Shown: positions 17,702-27,781, counted from the stretch's first letter. The stretch is 64,000 nucleotides of DNA from FEN-1279 sp964400285 (GCA_964400285.1 CAYNTK010000009.1:56417-120416); one strand, 5' to 3'. Made by a program: numbers and translations. The notes: generated by a model not told the origin, from the letters alone.

Positions 17702-18688
17702 TTACATATTCCTGTTTAATAACATATTTGAAAACCAAAGCATCATATGCCTTGAGGTTTCTTTTCTTATTTTTCTAAGGTAAGAATTTGCTTCTCTTAT
17801 ATAGTTTTCAATTTCTTTTTTAGCAGAGGTTATTATCCCATATTTCGCGTAGATATTTTTTATCGCTAATATTTCACTATCTTTCTTTAGCCCTTTATTT
17901 GTTATAATAGATTCAAGTAGATCCTTGTCTTTTTTGTTTTTTATTGTTTCGAGGCCTTTTATTAATAAAAAAGTTTTTTTCCCCTCTCGAATATCACCCC
18001 CGATTTTTTTCCCAAATTTTTTTTCGTCAGCATTTATATCTAATAAATCATCTTGTATTTGAAAAGCTAAACCAAGATTTAAAGCATAATTACCCATTGC
18101 CTCAACAAGTGATTTATTTCCGTTTCCAATCAATACCCCTATTTTTGCACAAGATACGAGTAGCTGAGATGTTTTTTTGTTTATCATCATAATATATTCA
18201 TTGAGTGATACTTTTTTCTTCGTTTCGTATTCTTTATCATAACTTTGACCTTCGCAAACCTCTATTATTCCTTTAGTAAACAGCATAACAATTTCTCCAA
18301 TTTTCTGAGAATTTGTTTTTAGTAACGATTCGTATGCAAGCCCAAGCAGAGCATCGCCTGCAAGAATAGCAGTATCAGTATCCCACTTTTTATGAATGGT
18401 TTTTCTTCCACGTCTTGTATCTGCTTTATCCATTATATCATCATGTATTAGTGTAAAGTTATGCAAGGTCTCCATTGCTATTGCAGCGTTTATAGATTCT
18501 TTAACTTTTCCCTCTGCAGCCTCACAGCATAACATTAATAAGATTGGTCGAATTCTTTTACCTCCTCCCAATAATATATATCTTAGTGGATTATAAATTC
18601 CCTCAGGGCTTTTTTTTAAAATAAAACTACTTAATCTTTTGTTAATTAAATTTTTATATTTTAAATATCGCTTCTCGAAATTAATCAT
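17702..18688 (-). CDS. Polyprenyl diphosphate synthase (trans-isoprenyl chain elongation)
   Basis: A 328-residue enzyme that elongates allylic diphosphates with IPP. It has GGGKRIRP at 41-48, the first Asp-rich motif DDIMD at 83-87 and the second DDLLD at 213-217 (FQIQDD). Phe78 lies five residues before the first motif and could limit chain length, but whether the product is farnesyl, geranylgeranyl or a longer quinone tail cannot be read reliably. It heads the HPr/peptidase transcript and is divergent from the subtilase gene across 94 bases. Confidence 0.9.
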   Translation of the reverse strand: MINFEKRYLKYKNLINKRLSSFILKKSPEGIYNPLRYILLGGGKRIRPILLMLCCEAAEGKVKESINAAIAMETLHNFTLIHDDIMDKADTRRGRKTIHKKWDTDTAILAGDALLGLAYESLLKTNSQKIGEIVMLFTKGIIEVCEGQSYDKEYETKKKVSLNEYIMMINKKTSQLLVSCAKIGVLIGNGNKSLVEAMGNYALNLGLAFQIQDDLLDINADEKKFGKKIGGDIREGKKTFLLIKGLETIKNKKDKDLLESIITNKGLKKDSEILAIKNIYAKYGIITSAKKEIENYIREANSYLRKIRKETSRHMMLWFSNMLLNRNM

Positions 18689-18782
18689 ATTAAACTTTTT
18701 TTATTTGTTAAAAATAATTAATTTAAACATCTTAAGTAATTCAATTTAGTATTGTTATTGTATAAAATTTTAAATTTAAAAT

Positions 18783-20459
18783 ATGAAAAAATCTTGTATT
18801 ATTATAATTCTTTTTTTATTTACGCTTGTTTCAAAGGAATTAAATTCGGTTAGTTTCTCCAATCCTTTTGAACAAATAGTAAACAAAAAATCTTATGAAA
18901 TATATCTTAAACATAAGAGTGTAATTTCTACTTATGTCCAAGCGTCAGTTTTACCTGACTGGGCTCAGCTTAGTCCGGAAAAAGATGGATACGAAGGAAC
19001 AAGCACTATCGCTTTTTATGAGTACATAAAAACTCAAAATGTTGTTCCTGAATCTCAAAAACTAATAGTAGCAATAATAGATACGGGATTTGACATTGAC
19101 CACCCTGAGTTTAACGGTAAAATTTGGAACAATGAAAAGGAGATTAACGGAAAACCAGGAATTGATGATGATGAAAACGGATATGTTGATGATTTTTATG
19201 GATGGAACTTTCTTGGGAAAGCAGTAAATTTAAATCTTGAGGTTACAAGGGAATTGCAAAGATTAAAAAATATGAATGCTTCTTTAAATGATTCATATTA
19301 TATTAAAGTAAATGATGAATATGAAAAGAAAAAACAGGAAACTAAAGATATTTATTTTTTTGCAAATGAAACGCTTTCCGACTTGGATAAAGCTGAAAAG
19401 AAATTAAAAGAAAAAAATTATCCTACTGAACCTGAAAAGATTAAAGAAATTTTAAACTCGTTAAAGGGTGAATATAAAGAAGCAGCAAATAAAATTTTAT
19501 TTATTAAAATGCTCTACGGATTGAATAAAAACGAACTTATAGAGATTGAGAAAGATTATTCGATTAAAGAAAAGTGTTTGTTTGATACTACCAGTGTTCA
19601 TACTTTAATAGGAGATGACCCAGAATTATTATCCGAAAAAAACTATGGAGATAATGATGTCCACACAAAAGGAGCTTCACATGGAACACATGTCGCTGGT
19701 ATTATTGGTGCTGATAAAAAAGGAATTGGACAAGCACCATTTGTTAAATTAATGTTTCTTAGGGTTGTTCCTGACGAAGGAGATGAGAGAGATAAAGATG
19801 TCGCAAATGCTATTAGATATGCAGTTGATAATGGTGCATCAATTATTAATATGTCTGCAGGTAAATATTTTTCACCTAATTCTGATTATGTAACAGATGC
19901 CATTAAGTATGCGGAAAAGGAAGAAGTACTTTTTGTGGTATCTGCGGGAAATGAAGGTGCTGATATTGAAATAAAGAGAAATTTTCCACCAAAATTCTAT
20001 GTAGAAAATAACGAAATGAAATATTTTGCCAATATGATTGTAGTTGGAGCAAATACTTGGATGAAAAATTGGAATGAAGAAAAAGACCCAGAAAATCTTA
20101 CGAATGGATATGACCTTGCAGCTTCATTTTCAAATTTTTCAAATAAGGTTGTGGATTTATTCGCACCTGGTGTTGAAATAAATTCGACAGTTCCCGGTGG
20201 AAAATTCGAGAGGAAAAGTGGTACAAGTATGGCGACACCTGAAGTTTCTGGTTGTGCAGCAATTCTAAAATGGTTTTTCCCGAATTTATCTGCAAGCGAT
20301 ATTAAAATTATTCTTTCAAGTTCTGTAAGAAAATATAATGGCTTGAAAGTTAGAGTTAAAGAAGATAAATCGAAAATACTATTTTCTTCTTTATCAAAAT
20401 CAGGGGGTGTTGTTGATGTATTTAATGCTTACAAAATGACATTGGAAAAATATAAATGA
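18783..20459 (+). CDS. Secreted S8 subtilisin-like serine protease
   Basis: A 558-residue protein with an N-terminal signal peptide (about 1-22). The subtilase triad is complete: Asp100 (IIDTGFDIDH), His300 (HGTHVAG) and Ser482 (GTSMATP). About 190 charged residues lie between the Asp and His motifs, much longer than in classical subtilisin; this helical insert (about 140-270) is Lys/Glu-rich. There is no T9SS sorting domain at the C-terminus. dgt follows after 6 bases. Confidence 0.92.
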   Translation: MKKSCIIIILFLFTLVSKELNSVSFSNPFEQIVNKKSYEIYLKHKSVISTYVQASVLPDWAQLSPEKDGYEGTSTIAFYEYIKTQNVVPESQKLIVAIIDTGFDIDHPEFNGKIWNNEKEINGKPGIDDDENGYVDDFYGWNFLGKAVNLNLEVTRELQRLKNMNASLNDSYYIKVNDEYEKKKQETKDIYFFANETLSDLDKAEKKLKEKNYPTEPEKIKEILNSLKGEYKEAANKILFIKMLYGLNKNELIEIEKDYSIKEKCLFDTTSVHTLIGDDPELLSEKNYGDNDVHTKGASHGTHVAGIIGADKKGIGQAPFVKLMFLRVVPDEGDERDKDVANAIRYAVDNGASIINMSAGKYFSPNSDYVTDAIKYAEKEEVLFVVSAGNEGADIEIKRNFPPKFYVENNEMKYFANMIVVGANTWMKNWNEEKDPENLTNGYDLAASFSNFSNKVVDLFAPGVEINSTVPGGKFERKSGTSMATPEVSGCAAILKWFFPNLSASDIKIILSSSVRKYNGLKVRVKEDKSKILFSSLSKSGGVVDVFNAYKMTLEKYK

Positions 20460-20465
20460 CATTTT

Positions 20466-21839
20466 ATGAATTGGTCAACTTTATTTTCACAAAAACGACT
20501 TGGAGAAAAAAAGAACAAGTTAAACACTCAATCAGATAGAAGCAACTTTGAAAAGGATTATGACCGAGTTGTCTTTTCCTCTGCATTCAGAAGATTACAG
20601 GATAAAACACAGGTAATACCGTTGCCTGAAAGCGACTTTGTTCACACTCGCCTGACTCATAGTCTTGAAGTGTCCTGTGTAGGTCGGTCTCTTGGAAAAA
20701 TTGTCGGAAAGGAAATTATTGATAGACACAAGCTTTATAGTATAATTAATATTAATGATTTTGCAGCTATCGTTGCCACAGCTTGCCTATCGCACGATTT
20801 AGGTAATCCTCCGTTTGGACATTCTGGTGAATCTGCAATCAGTAATTATTTTAAAAACGGTAATGGAAAAAAGTATGAAACTTTAATTAACAACAAAGAT
20901 AAATGGTCTGACCTGATAAACTTCGAGGGTAATGCAAACGGATTTAAAATGTTGACAAGTTCACGCAAAAGCATAGGCGGAGGAGTAAAATTAACCTATA
21001 CCACGCTTGCAAGCTTTGTTAAGTATCCCACTAAATCCAGCAAGGAGAAAAAAGAAATTGAAAAATACAAAGATAAAATCAGTTTTAAAAAGTATGGCTA
21101 CTTTCAGACAGACAGAGAGATTTTTTGTGATATTTTCGATTCACTGGAAATTGATAAAGTCACGGATTATTATTATTTAAGACACCCGTTAGCTTTTTTA
21201 GTCGAGGCATCGGATGATATTTGTTACAGGATTATGGATTTTGAAGATGGTATCAGAATTGGCTTGATTCCTTATTCCGAAGGGGAAAAATTACTTAAAG
21301 AAATTGCGGGAAAAGAATTTGATAAAGGGAAATATAATGCCATAAAGGATAGACGTGAAAAAATCGGGTATCTTAGAGCAAAAGTTATAAACAAATTAAT
21401 TAATGAATGCTCTGTAATATTTTTAGATAACGAAAATAATATTTTGAACGGGAAGTTCGACAAACAATTAATAGATAAGATTAATCAAAAAGATATTTTA
21501 TTTAACATTGAAAGAATTTCCGTAGATAAAGTATATAAATCTAAAAACGTGATTCAAATCGAAGTAGCAGGATTCAAAGTTGTAGGAGGTTTGTTAGATA
21601 TGTTTATAGAAGCCGTAAACGATTTGTATGAATACAAAGACAAGAAAAAACTCGAAAAAGAAAAACCACTCAGTAGTAATCTTATTAATATATTACCCGA
21701 ACAGTTTTTATTAGATGGTAAACCTAATGATGATTTATACGAAAGAATTCTTCAAATATGCGAATTCGTAGCAGGTATGACGGATTCTTATGCCGTAATG
21801 CTTTATAAAAGACTACAGGGGATTGAACTCCCGAAATAA
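20466..21839 (+). CDS. dgt: dGTP triphosphohydrolase (HD domain)
   Basis: A 457-residue HD-superfamily enzyme that releases tripolyphosphate from dGTP and helps control dNTP pools. The metal site is visible as His65 (RLTHSLEV), His110-Asp111 (SHDLGNPPFGHSGE) and the later Asp in VEASDDICYR. The N-terminal FRRLQDKTQV block is typical of dGTPases. It starts 6 bases after the subtilase stop. A palindromic element follows the stop. Confidence 0.93.
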   Translation: MNWSTLFSQKRLGEKKNKLNTQSDRSNFEKDYDRVVFSSAFRRLQDKTQVIPLPESDFVHTRLTHSLEVSCVGRSLGKIVGKEIIDRHKLYSIININDFAAIVATACLSHDLGNPPFGHSGESAISNYFKNGNGKKYETLINNKDKWSDLINFEGNANGFKMLTSSRKSIGGGVKLTYTTLASFVKYPTKSSKEKKEIEKYKDKISFKKYGYFQTDREIFCDIFDSLEIDKVTDYYYLRHPLAFLVEASDDICYRIMDFEDGIRIGLIPYSEGEKLLKEIAGKEFDKGKYNAIKDRREKIGYLRAKVINKLINECSVIFLDNENNILNGKFDKQLIDKINQKDILFNIERISVDKVYKSKNVIQIEVAGFKVVGGLLDMFIEAVNDLYEYKDKKKLEKEKPLSSNLINILPEQFLLDGKPNDDLYERILQICEFVAGMTDSYAVMLYKRLQGIELPK

Positions 21840-21891
21840 AAAGAAAAAAACAAATTCTATTTAATTATATTTAGTAAAATAGAAATCTTTA

Positions 21892-21934
21892 GCTGTAAAC
21901 TTGCCAAACCTTCTGAAGGCACCAAGTTTAAAGC
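21892..21934. repeat. Nested palindromic element between convergent genes
   Basis: Outer arms AAACTTG (21897-21903) and CAAGTTT (21923-21929) enclose an inner hairpin CCTT-CTG-AAGG (21909-21919). Outside them, GCT (21892-21894) can pair with AGC (21932-21934). It sits in the 138-base gap between dgt and a convergent T9SS cargo gene, so it may act as a terminator or be a dispersed palindrome. There is no T-run directly after it. Confidence 0.5.
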
Positions 21935-21977
21935 CGAAGATTTTGAAATGTTTGTAATTAAAGAGAAATTATACGTA

Positions 21978-22862
21978 TTATTTTATTACTACCATTTTCT
22001 TGATATCAGAAAAATCTCCCGATAACATTTTGTAATAATATACTCCGCTCGATAATCCCCTAGAGTTAAATTCAACAATATAATTTCCTGCATTTTTATA
22101 TCCGTTAACGAGTTCGGAAACCTGCCTTCCTAGGGCGTCATATACAATGATGGAAACCTTTCCCGCTTTAGGTATTGTATAATTTATTCTTGTTTCCGGA
22201 TTAAACGGATTCGGATAGTTTTGTGAAAGATAGTATTTCTCTGGTATTGATACAAAATTATTAATACCTGTAATAGGTGTTAATTCAAGACATATATTAG
22301 GTCGCCTTGCTTGAACCGTTCCTGTTGTTAAATCGACACAACCATCTCCATTCGATAAATCTTGATATGCTCCATAAGTTTTTCGGGGAATTAATGTTGA
22401 CCTAACAGTTGAGTAATAAGTATATCTGTTATTATTGTAGCATATCTCAATCTTTAGATTGTCATTTCCATTCCATCCAAAAGGCTGAGTAAAATATATT
22501 GTTTGCCATCCCGTAGTTAATACCTTGTAAGTTCCGCTGTAACATATCTCCCATGCGTTACCAAATGTTGTTAAAGATGTATCCAAAGTATTCTGCATTT
22601 TTACATTAAAACCGTTCATTGTTATTGTATCGGCACTATTTACGTAAAATGCTATTGATGTAAAATAACCTGGAACTCCTCCTGCAGATGTAATCTCATT
22701 TTCAAGATACAACATATCAGTTCTCCCATCCATCCAATATGTTGTAAACGGATAGTTAGATGATAATGTGTCTGTCCCAACGTAGATAAAAATATTTTGA
22801 GCATTAAGATTTGAAAATAAAATTAAGAAGAAGAAAAAAAATATAAAATTTATCGTTCTCAT
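21978..22862 (-). CDS. Secreted protein with T9SS type A sorting domain
   Basis: A 294-residue protein with a signal peptide (cleavage near NAQ22). The N-terminal 185 residues form a beta-rich region without catalytic motifs. The C-terminal sorting domain (about 208-294) has the classic text: NYPNPFNPET, VSIIVYDALGRQV, LSSGVYYYKM and KKMVVIK. The protein should be exported by Sec, then moved across the outer membrane by the type IX system. It is a single-gene unit, convergent with dgt. Confidence 0.85.
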   Translation of the reverse strand: MRTINFIFFFFFLILFSNLNAQNIFIYVGTDTLSSNYPFTTYWMDGRTDMLYLENEITSAGGVPGYFTSIAFYVNSADTITMNGFNVKMQNTLDTSLTTFGNAWEICYSGTYKVLTTGWQTIYFTQPFGWNGNDNLKIEICYNNNRYTYYSTVRSTLIPRKTYGAYQDLSNGDGCVDLTTGTVQARRPNICLELTPITGINNFVSIPEKYYLSQNYPNPFNPETRINYTIPKAGKVSIIVYDALGRQVSELVNGYKNAGNYIVEFNSRGLSSGVYYYKMLSGDFSDIKKMVVIK

Positions 22863-23026
22863 ATCTTTATTTGTTAGTTATTGAAATTTAATATTATTTC
22901 ATAAAAAAACAAATGAAAAATTATGTTTTTTTATATTTAAAATGTTTTTAAAATTAACGACCTTATAATTTTATTTATGAAAAAAAGGTATTTGTTTATA
23001 TAATATCTGGTATTTATTGAAATTTC

Positions 23027-23671
23027 CTATTTAAAAAATGGAAGAATAATAAGTCCTATTCCAAGTGATAAGTCCGTAACATCTGATTTTGTCTCATTAA
23101 ACATAAATGTATGACGAAGTTTAAAATAAGGAGTTATACCTAACCCTTCACCGAATGGCACAAACATATTAAGAGATATCTGTGGAAAAATTCCACTTTT
23201 TCTTGTATCTGTAAAGTATCCCCCTCCAATTCCAGTTGTAAAAGCAATAAAATCTCCTGAATGAATTGGTAAATCTATATTTAAAAAACCTCTTAAATGA
23301 TTTTTATTTTCGGCTCGGAAAATATAAGAATATTCAAAGCCCATTCTACCTATTGCTCCAAAATTTTTTGTTCTAATAAAAGGAAATACAGCAGATACCT
23401 CTTTTGTTAGACCGAAGTTTACTTTTTCATTTTCGTAAACAATCATTGGATTCAGCGGCCATGCTAATAATAAAATTGAAGATGTTGTGTTTAATACTTG
23501 TAACTTTTGAAAAATTATGCTCTCAAATTCATTTTGATGTTTTAAATTTAAATTAATTAATGGATTTTCAGATTCTTTTTTTAATGTTAAATCAAAGTTC
23601 GTGTTTCCTTGCGAAAAAGAATTATGAAAATAAAAACTTAATAACATTAAAATCGTATAAAATGTTTTCAT
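23027..23671 (-). CDS. Probable outer-membrane beta-barrel protein, unknown
   Basis: A 214-residue protein with a signal peptide ending near SFSQ21. The rest alternates short amphipathic strands ending in aromatic residues (for example FGLTKEVSAVFPF and YFKLRHTFMF) with Gly/Asn turns, and the protein ends LPFFK. This is typical of small outer-membrane barrels, but no specific family is recognised. It stands alone upstream of and divergent from dnaE. Confidence 0.55.
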   Translation of the reverse strand: MKTFYTILMLLSFYFHNSFSQGNTNFDLTLKKESENPLINLNLKHQNEFESIIFQKLQVLNTTSSILLLAWPLNPMIVYENEKVNFGLTKEVSAVFPFIRTKNFGAIGRMGFEYSYIFRAENKNHLRGFLNIDLPIHSGDFIAFTTGIGGGYFTDTRKSGIFPQISLNMFVPFGEGLGITPYFKLRHTFMFNETKSDVTDLSLGIGLIILPFFK

Positions 23672-23837
23672 TGATTAAATAAAGTTTTTATTATTTAACA
23701 GCAAGTAAATATTATAGTTCCTTTAAACACACAAAAATTTTTATAAATAATAAAAATTGTTCCTTTACACTTTCCTTTTTTCTTTTTAACTTGAAATACT
23801 TCTTTACAAAAACTCGCTAAATAGTTTTTAAAATATT

Positions 23838-26800
23838 TTGAAGCAATTGAAAGAATTTATACATTTACATAATCATACACATTATTCTCTGCTCGATGCA
23901 ATTTGCACAGTTGACGGGCTTGTGCAGGCAGCGATTGATAACAATATGTCTGCAGTTGCTCTTACTGACCACGGAGTTATGTATGGTGCAATGGAATTTT
24001 ACAAGAAATGCAAACAGAAAAATATAAAACCAATTGTCGGTTTTGAGACTTATGTAGTTCAATCAGGTACTCGATTTGATAGGGGAAATAAAATAAACAC
24101 TAAAGCTTCAACCGCGGAAATTATTGATGTTAATGATGACGAAAAATTATCCACTTCTAATATTAATTATGCCCATCTAATTTTACTTGCTAAAAATGAA
24201 GTTGGATATAGAAATTTAATAAAAATAAATTCTATTGGCCATACTGAGGGACATTATTATAAACCACGCGTTGACCTTGAAGTTTTAAATCAATATAAAG
24301 ACGGGATTGTTGCCTTATCTGCCTGTGTACATGGAGTTGTTTCCTGTTATATTGTCCGTAACGATTTAAAAATGGCAAAAAAAATGGCGGCAACATACAA
24401 AGAAATTTATGGTGAAGATTTTTATATTGAGCTACAAAACCACATTACTCTCGACTCTGAAAAAAAGGTTTTAAAAGAAGCCCCAAAGATTGCAAAAGAG
24501 CTGGGAATTAAAACAATAGCAACAAATGATGTTCATTACATTAAACAAAGACACGCAATAGCACATAACTTATATCTTCACTTGAGCGCCAAACAAACAA
24601 AAGGTGCGGAAACAGTTGATTTAACAGAAAATTTACGTTATGGAACAGACCAGATTTATTTTAAAACTACAAAAGAAATGTGTGAGTTGTTTAAAAATTT
24701 TCCTGAAGCAATACAATCAACACTTGAAGTAACTGAAAAATGTAATCTCGAACTTGACTTGTCAAAAAAATTTATGCCTGCTTATAAAATACCTGTAAGC
24801 AGTGATGCTAAAACACTTGATGAATATCTTGAGAAAATTTCTTGGGAGGGTTTAAGAAGAAAATTTAAAAAAATTACCATAGAAGTTGAAGAAAGATTGA
24901 AATATGAACTTGACGTAATAAAAAAGATGAATTTCTCGGGCTACTTTTTAATTGTTCAAGATTTTATTAAAACTGCAAAAGAAAGAGGCATCCTTGTTGG
25001 ACCAGGGCGTGGTAGTGCAGCTGGAAGCTTAGTTTGTTATTGTATAGGTATCACAAGCGTTAATCCTCTCGAATTTAATCTTCTCTTTGAAAGATTTTTG
25101 AACCCCGAAAGAATTTCGATGCCTGATATAGATATTGATTTTCAAGACGACAGAAGAGATGAAGTAATCCAGTATGCTAAAGAAACTTATGGTGAGAATT
25201 CAGTTGCTCAGATTATAACTTTTAATAGATTAGCACCAAGAGGCGTTTTGAAAGATGTAGGAAGAGTTTTAAATTTTCCATATCAGGAAATTAACGAATT
25301 AACTAAGCTTATTCCAATACTTTTTGGTAAAGTGAAACCTCTTGCGGAATGTATGAAAGAAGTAAAAGAGTTTCAAGCGTATTTCAATAACCCTGATAAA
25401 ATAATTGAACAAAATAGAAAAGCGTTATTCGACTATGCTCAAACACTTGAAAATCTTAATAAAAATTCTTCTATACATGCCTCGGGTGTGGTTATAGCTC
25501 CTTCTGATGTAACAGACTATGTTCCACTTTCAAGGGCTGCTGGGGAGGAAAATGCTTTCTGTACACAATATGATATGAATCAGCTTGAAGATGCTGGACT
25601 AATTAAAATTGATTTTCTTGGTTTAAAAGAATTAAAAGTAATTAGCAAAACTCTAAATCTGATTAATAAGAGATTTAATAAAAATCTTTCTATTGACAAT
25701 ATTCCACTTGATGATACTAAAACTTATAAACTCTTTTCTTCTGGAGCAACAACAGGAATTTTTCAGTTTTCAAAAGATAAAATGAAAGAATATCTCTCGA
25801 AAATGAAACCTAAAAATATAAATGACCTTGCTATTATGAATGCGTTAAATAGACCAGGACCGATGAAGCTTATTCCGGATTTGATTGATAAAAGGTTCGG
25901 AAGAAAACCGATTACCTATATGCACCCGAAAATGGAAAATGCTTTAAAAGAGACTTATGGTATTATTATCTATCAAGAACAAGTTATGCAGATTGCTCGT
26001 GAAATTGCAGGGTTTTCCATGGCTCAAGCTGATAATATGAGAAAAGCAATGGGTAAAAAGATTAAAGAAAAAATGAAACAAGTAAAAACTGATTTTGTAA
26101 ATGGTTCAGTAAAAAATGGATTAAGTAAAAAATTAGCCGAAGATATTTTTGCATTAATATTTGATTTTGCTGATTATGGATTTAATAAATCTCACGCAGT
26201 TGCTTACTCTTTTGTTTCTTATTATACAGCTTATCTTAAAGCAAATTATCCGGTTGAATTTCTTGCTGTTTCTATGGAGTGCAGAAAAGACGATGAAACG
26301 GAATTACAATACCTTGCCGAAGAGTGTCAGAGGCTTAAAATAAAAGTTCGACAGCCGGATATTAATTTAAGTGAGCTCGGATTTACTGTTTATTATGGTA
26401 ACGACGAAAATAAAACAGGTGAAATAATATATGGTCTAAGTGCAATCAAAAATGTCGGCGAGAAAGCTTCGGATGTAATTATCAAGGAAAGAGAATTAAA
26501 TGGTGAATACAAAAGTTTCATAGATTTTCTTATAAGAGTTGATTTGAGGCTTGTAAATAAAAAGACCATTGAAGGGCTGATTTATGCAGGTGCATTTGAT
26601 AGTATCGAAGAAAATAGGAGAAAATTGTTTTTCAACCTTGAAAGGGCAACTCTATATGCACAAAGATTTAAAGAATTACCCCAATCAAAAGGTCAGGAAG
26701 GTTTATTCCTAACGTCACAAAATACTAACAATGGCTTTGGTGATTTAAAACTTCAGGACTATGAAGAATTTTCGGAAATTGAAAAGCTAAATCTTGAAAG

Positions 26801-27410
26801 GGCTGCAATTGGATTTTATGTCTCTGGTCACCCGCTGGAAAAATTTAGAAAAGACATTAAAGCCCACATCACTTTAAGTTTTGGTAGTGATGCGAGTGAA
26901 GAAGAAATTGACAGGATGAGTACAGCGAAAATGTGCGGAGTAATAAGTGATTTGCAAATAAGGTCATCAAAAAAGGGAAAAAAATTTGTTGTTTTCAATC
27001 TTCTTGATTTATATGGAACAGGCGAATGTATTGCCTTTAGTAACTTATTCGAGTCAAAGCAATTTTTATTCAAAAATGATAATCTTGTTTTTGTCGAGGG
27101 GAAACCAGAAAAAAACGGAGAAAAAATAAAACTTGTCGTTGATAACATTTATCCAATGGAAAGAATTCACGAGCACCTCGGGCAAAATTTAACAATAAAT
27201 CTGCAAGAGGAAAAAACTACTTATGATGTTTTGAAAAAAATTAAAAAACTTGTTGAGAATTATCCAGGGAATTGTTATTTGTTTTTTAATATTAACGGTA
27301 ATGGTATTAATAAATTATTTAAATCGAAAGAGTTTAAAGTAAATCCAACTTCGGAATTAATTTCCAACTTGAAAAAGTTAGTTGGAGAACATAACTTGAA
27401 TATAAATTAA
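23838..27410 (+). CDS. dnaE: DNA polymerase III alpha subunit
   Basis: The 1190-residue replicative polymerase. The N-terminal PHP domain opens with HLHNHTHYSLLDA and has LTDHGVMYG. The palm contains GPGRGSAAGSLVCY and the catalytic aspartates Asp430, Asp432 and Asp434 in PDIDIDF. Helix-hairpin-helix and OB regions follow (for example GLSAIKNVGEKA near residue 870). The protein appears to start with TTG at 23838, because no ATG precedes the conserved PHP start. trxA follows after 44 bases. Confidence 0.95.
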   Translation: MKQLKEFIHLHNHTHYSLLDAICTVDGLVQAAIDNNMSAVALTDHGVMYGAMEFYKKCKQKNIKPIVGFETYVVQSGTRFDRGNKINTKASTAEIIDVNDDEKLSTSNINYAHLILLAKNEVGYRNLIKINSIGHTEGHYYKPRVDLEVLNQYKDGIVALSACVHGVVSCYIVRNDLKMAKKMAATYKEIYGEDFYIELQNHITLDSEKKVLKEAPKIAKELGIKTIATNDVHYIKQRHAIAHNLYLHLSAKQTKGAETVDLTENLRYGTDQIYFKTTKEMCELFKNFPEAIQSTLEVTEKCNLELDLSKKFMPAYKIPVSSDAKTLDEYLEKISWEGLRRKFKKITIEVEERLKYELDVIKKMNFSGYFLIVQDFIKTAKERGILVGPGRGSAAGSLVCYCIGITSVNPLEFNLLFERFLNPERISMPDIDIDFQDDRRDEVIQYAKETYGENSVAQIITFNRLAPRGVLKDVGRVLNFPYQEINELTKLIPILFGKVKPLAECMKEVKEFQAYFNNPDKIIEQNRKALFDYAQTLENLNKNSSIHASGVVIAPSDVTDYVPLSRAAGEENAFCTQYDMNQLEDAGLIKIDFLGLKELKVISKTLNLINKRFNKNLSIDNIPLDDTKTYKLFSSGATTGIFQFSKDKMKEYLSKMKPKNINDLAIMNALNRPGPMKLIPDLIDKRFGRKPITYMHPKMENALKETYGIIIYQEQVMQIAREIAGFSMAQADNMRKAMGKKIKEKMKQVKTDFVNGSVKNGLSKKLAEDIFALIFDFADYGFNKSHAVAYSFVSYYTAYLKANYPVEFLAVSMECRKDDETELQYLAEECQRLKIKVRQPDINLSELGFTVYYGNDENKTGEIIYGLSAIKNVGEKASDVIIKERELNGEYKSFIDFLIRVDLRLVNKKTIEGLIYAGAFDSIEENRRKLFFNLERATLYAQRFKELPQSKGQEGLFLTSQNTNNGFGDLKLQDYEEFSEIEKLNLERAAIGFYVSGHPLEKFRKDIKAHITLSFGSDASEEEIDRMSTAKMCGVISDLQIRSSKKGKKFVVFNLLDLYGTGECIAFSNLFESKQFLFKNDNLVFVEGKPEKNGEKIKLVVDNIYPMERIHEHLGQNLTINLQEEKTTYDVLKKIKKLVENYPGNCYLFFNINGNGINKLFKSKEFKVNPTSELISNLKKLVGEHNLNIN

Positions 27411-27454
27411 CCATAATTACAATCTATAAATTTAAATCAGTGAAAGGATAAACA

Positions 27455-27778
27455 ATGCATCCATTAGAAATTACAGATGCTAATTTTGCACAAGAAGTAG
27501 AACAGTCAGATATCCCGGTTTTATTGGATTTTTGGGCTGTGTGGTGTGGACCATGCAGAATGATTGCACCAATTGTAGAGGAGCTTGCTGGTGAATATCA
27601 GGGGAAGGCAAAAATTGGAAAGCTTGATGTTGATAGTAATCCAAGTGTAGCAACCAAATTCGGAATCAGAAGTATTCCAACACTTTTAATATTTAAAGGT
27701 GGTAAACTTGTTGACCAGATAGTTGGTGCGGTACCTAAAGGTGTTATTGTCGAAAAGCTTAACGCACAACTGAATTAA
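27455..27778 (+). CDS. trxA: Thioredoxin
   Basis: A 107-residue classical thioredoxin with the redox-active WCGPC at 30-34, the cis-Pro loop in RSIPTLLIFKGG, and conserved DVDSNP. It reduces cytoplasmic protein disulfides. A Shine-Dalgarno-like AAAGGA (27443-27448) precedes the ATG by 6 bases. It lies downstream of dnaE and ends in a strong hairpin. Confidence 0.95.
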   Translation: MHPLEITDANFAQEVEQSDIPVLLDFWAVWCGPCRMIAPIVEELAGEYQGKAKIGKLDVDSNPSVATKFGIRSIPTLLIFKGGKLVDQIVGAVPKGVIVEKLNAQLN

Positions 27779-27781
27779 TTT

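Noticed and set aside
21840..21977. Readthrough extension of dgt past its stop codon
   Set aside because: The downstream frame is open for about 45 codons, but dgt already has its full family length and the region is palindromic, so the open frame is probably incidental.
26161..26343. Frameshift or second gene inside dnaE
   Set aside because: The main frame is continuous for 1190 codons with conserved motifs throughout; the alternative frame is a shadow.
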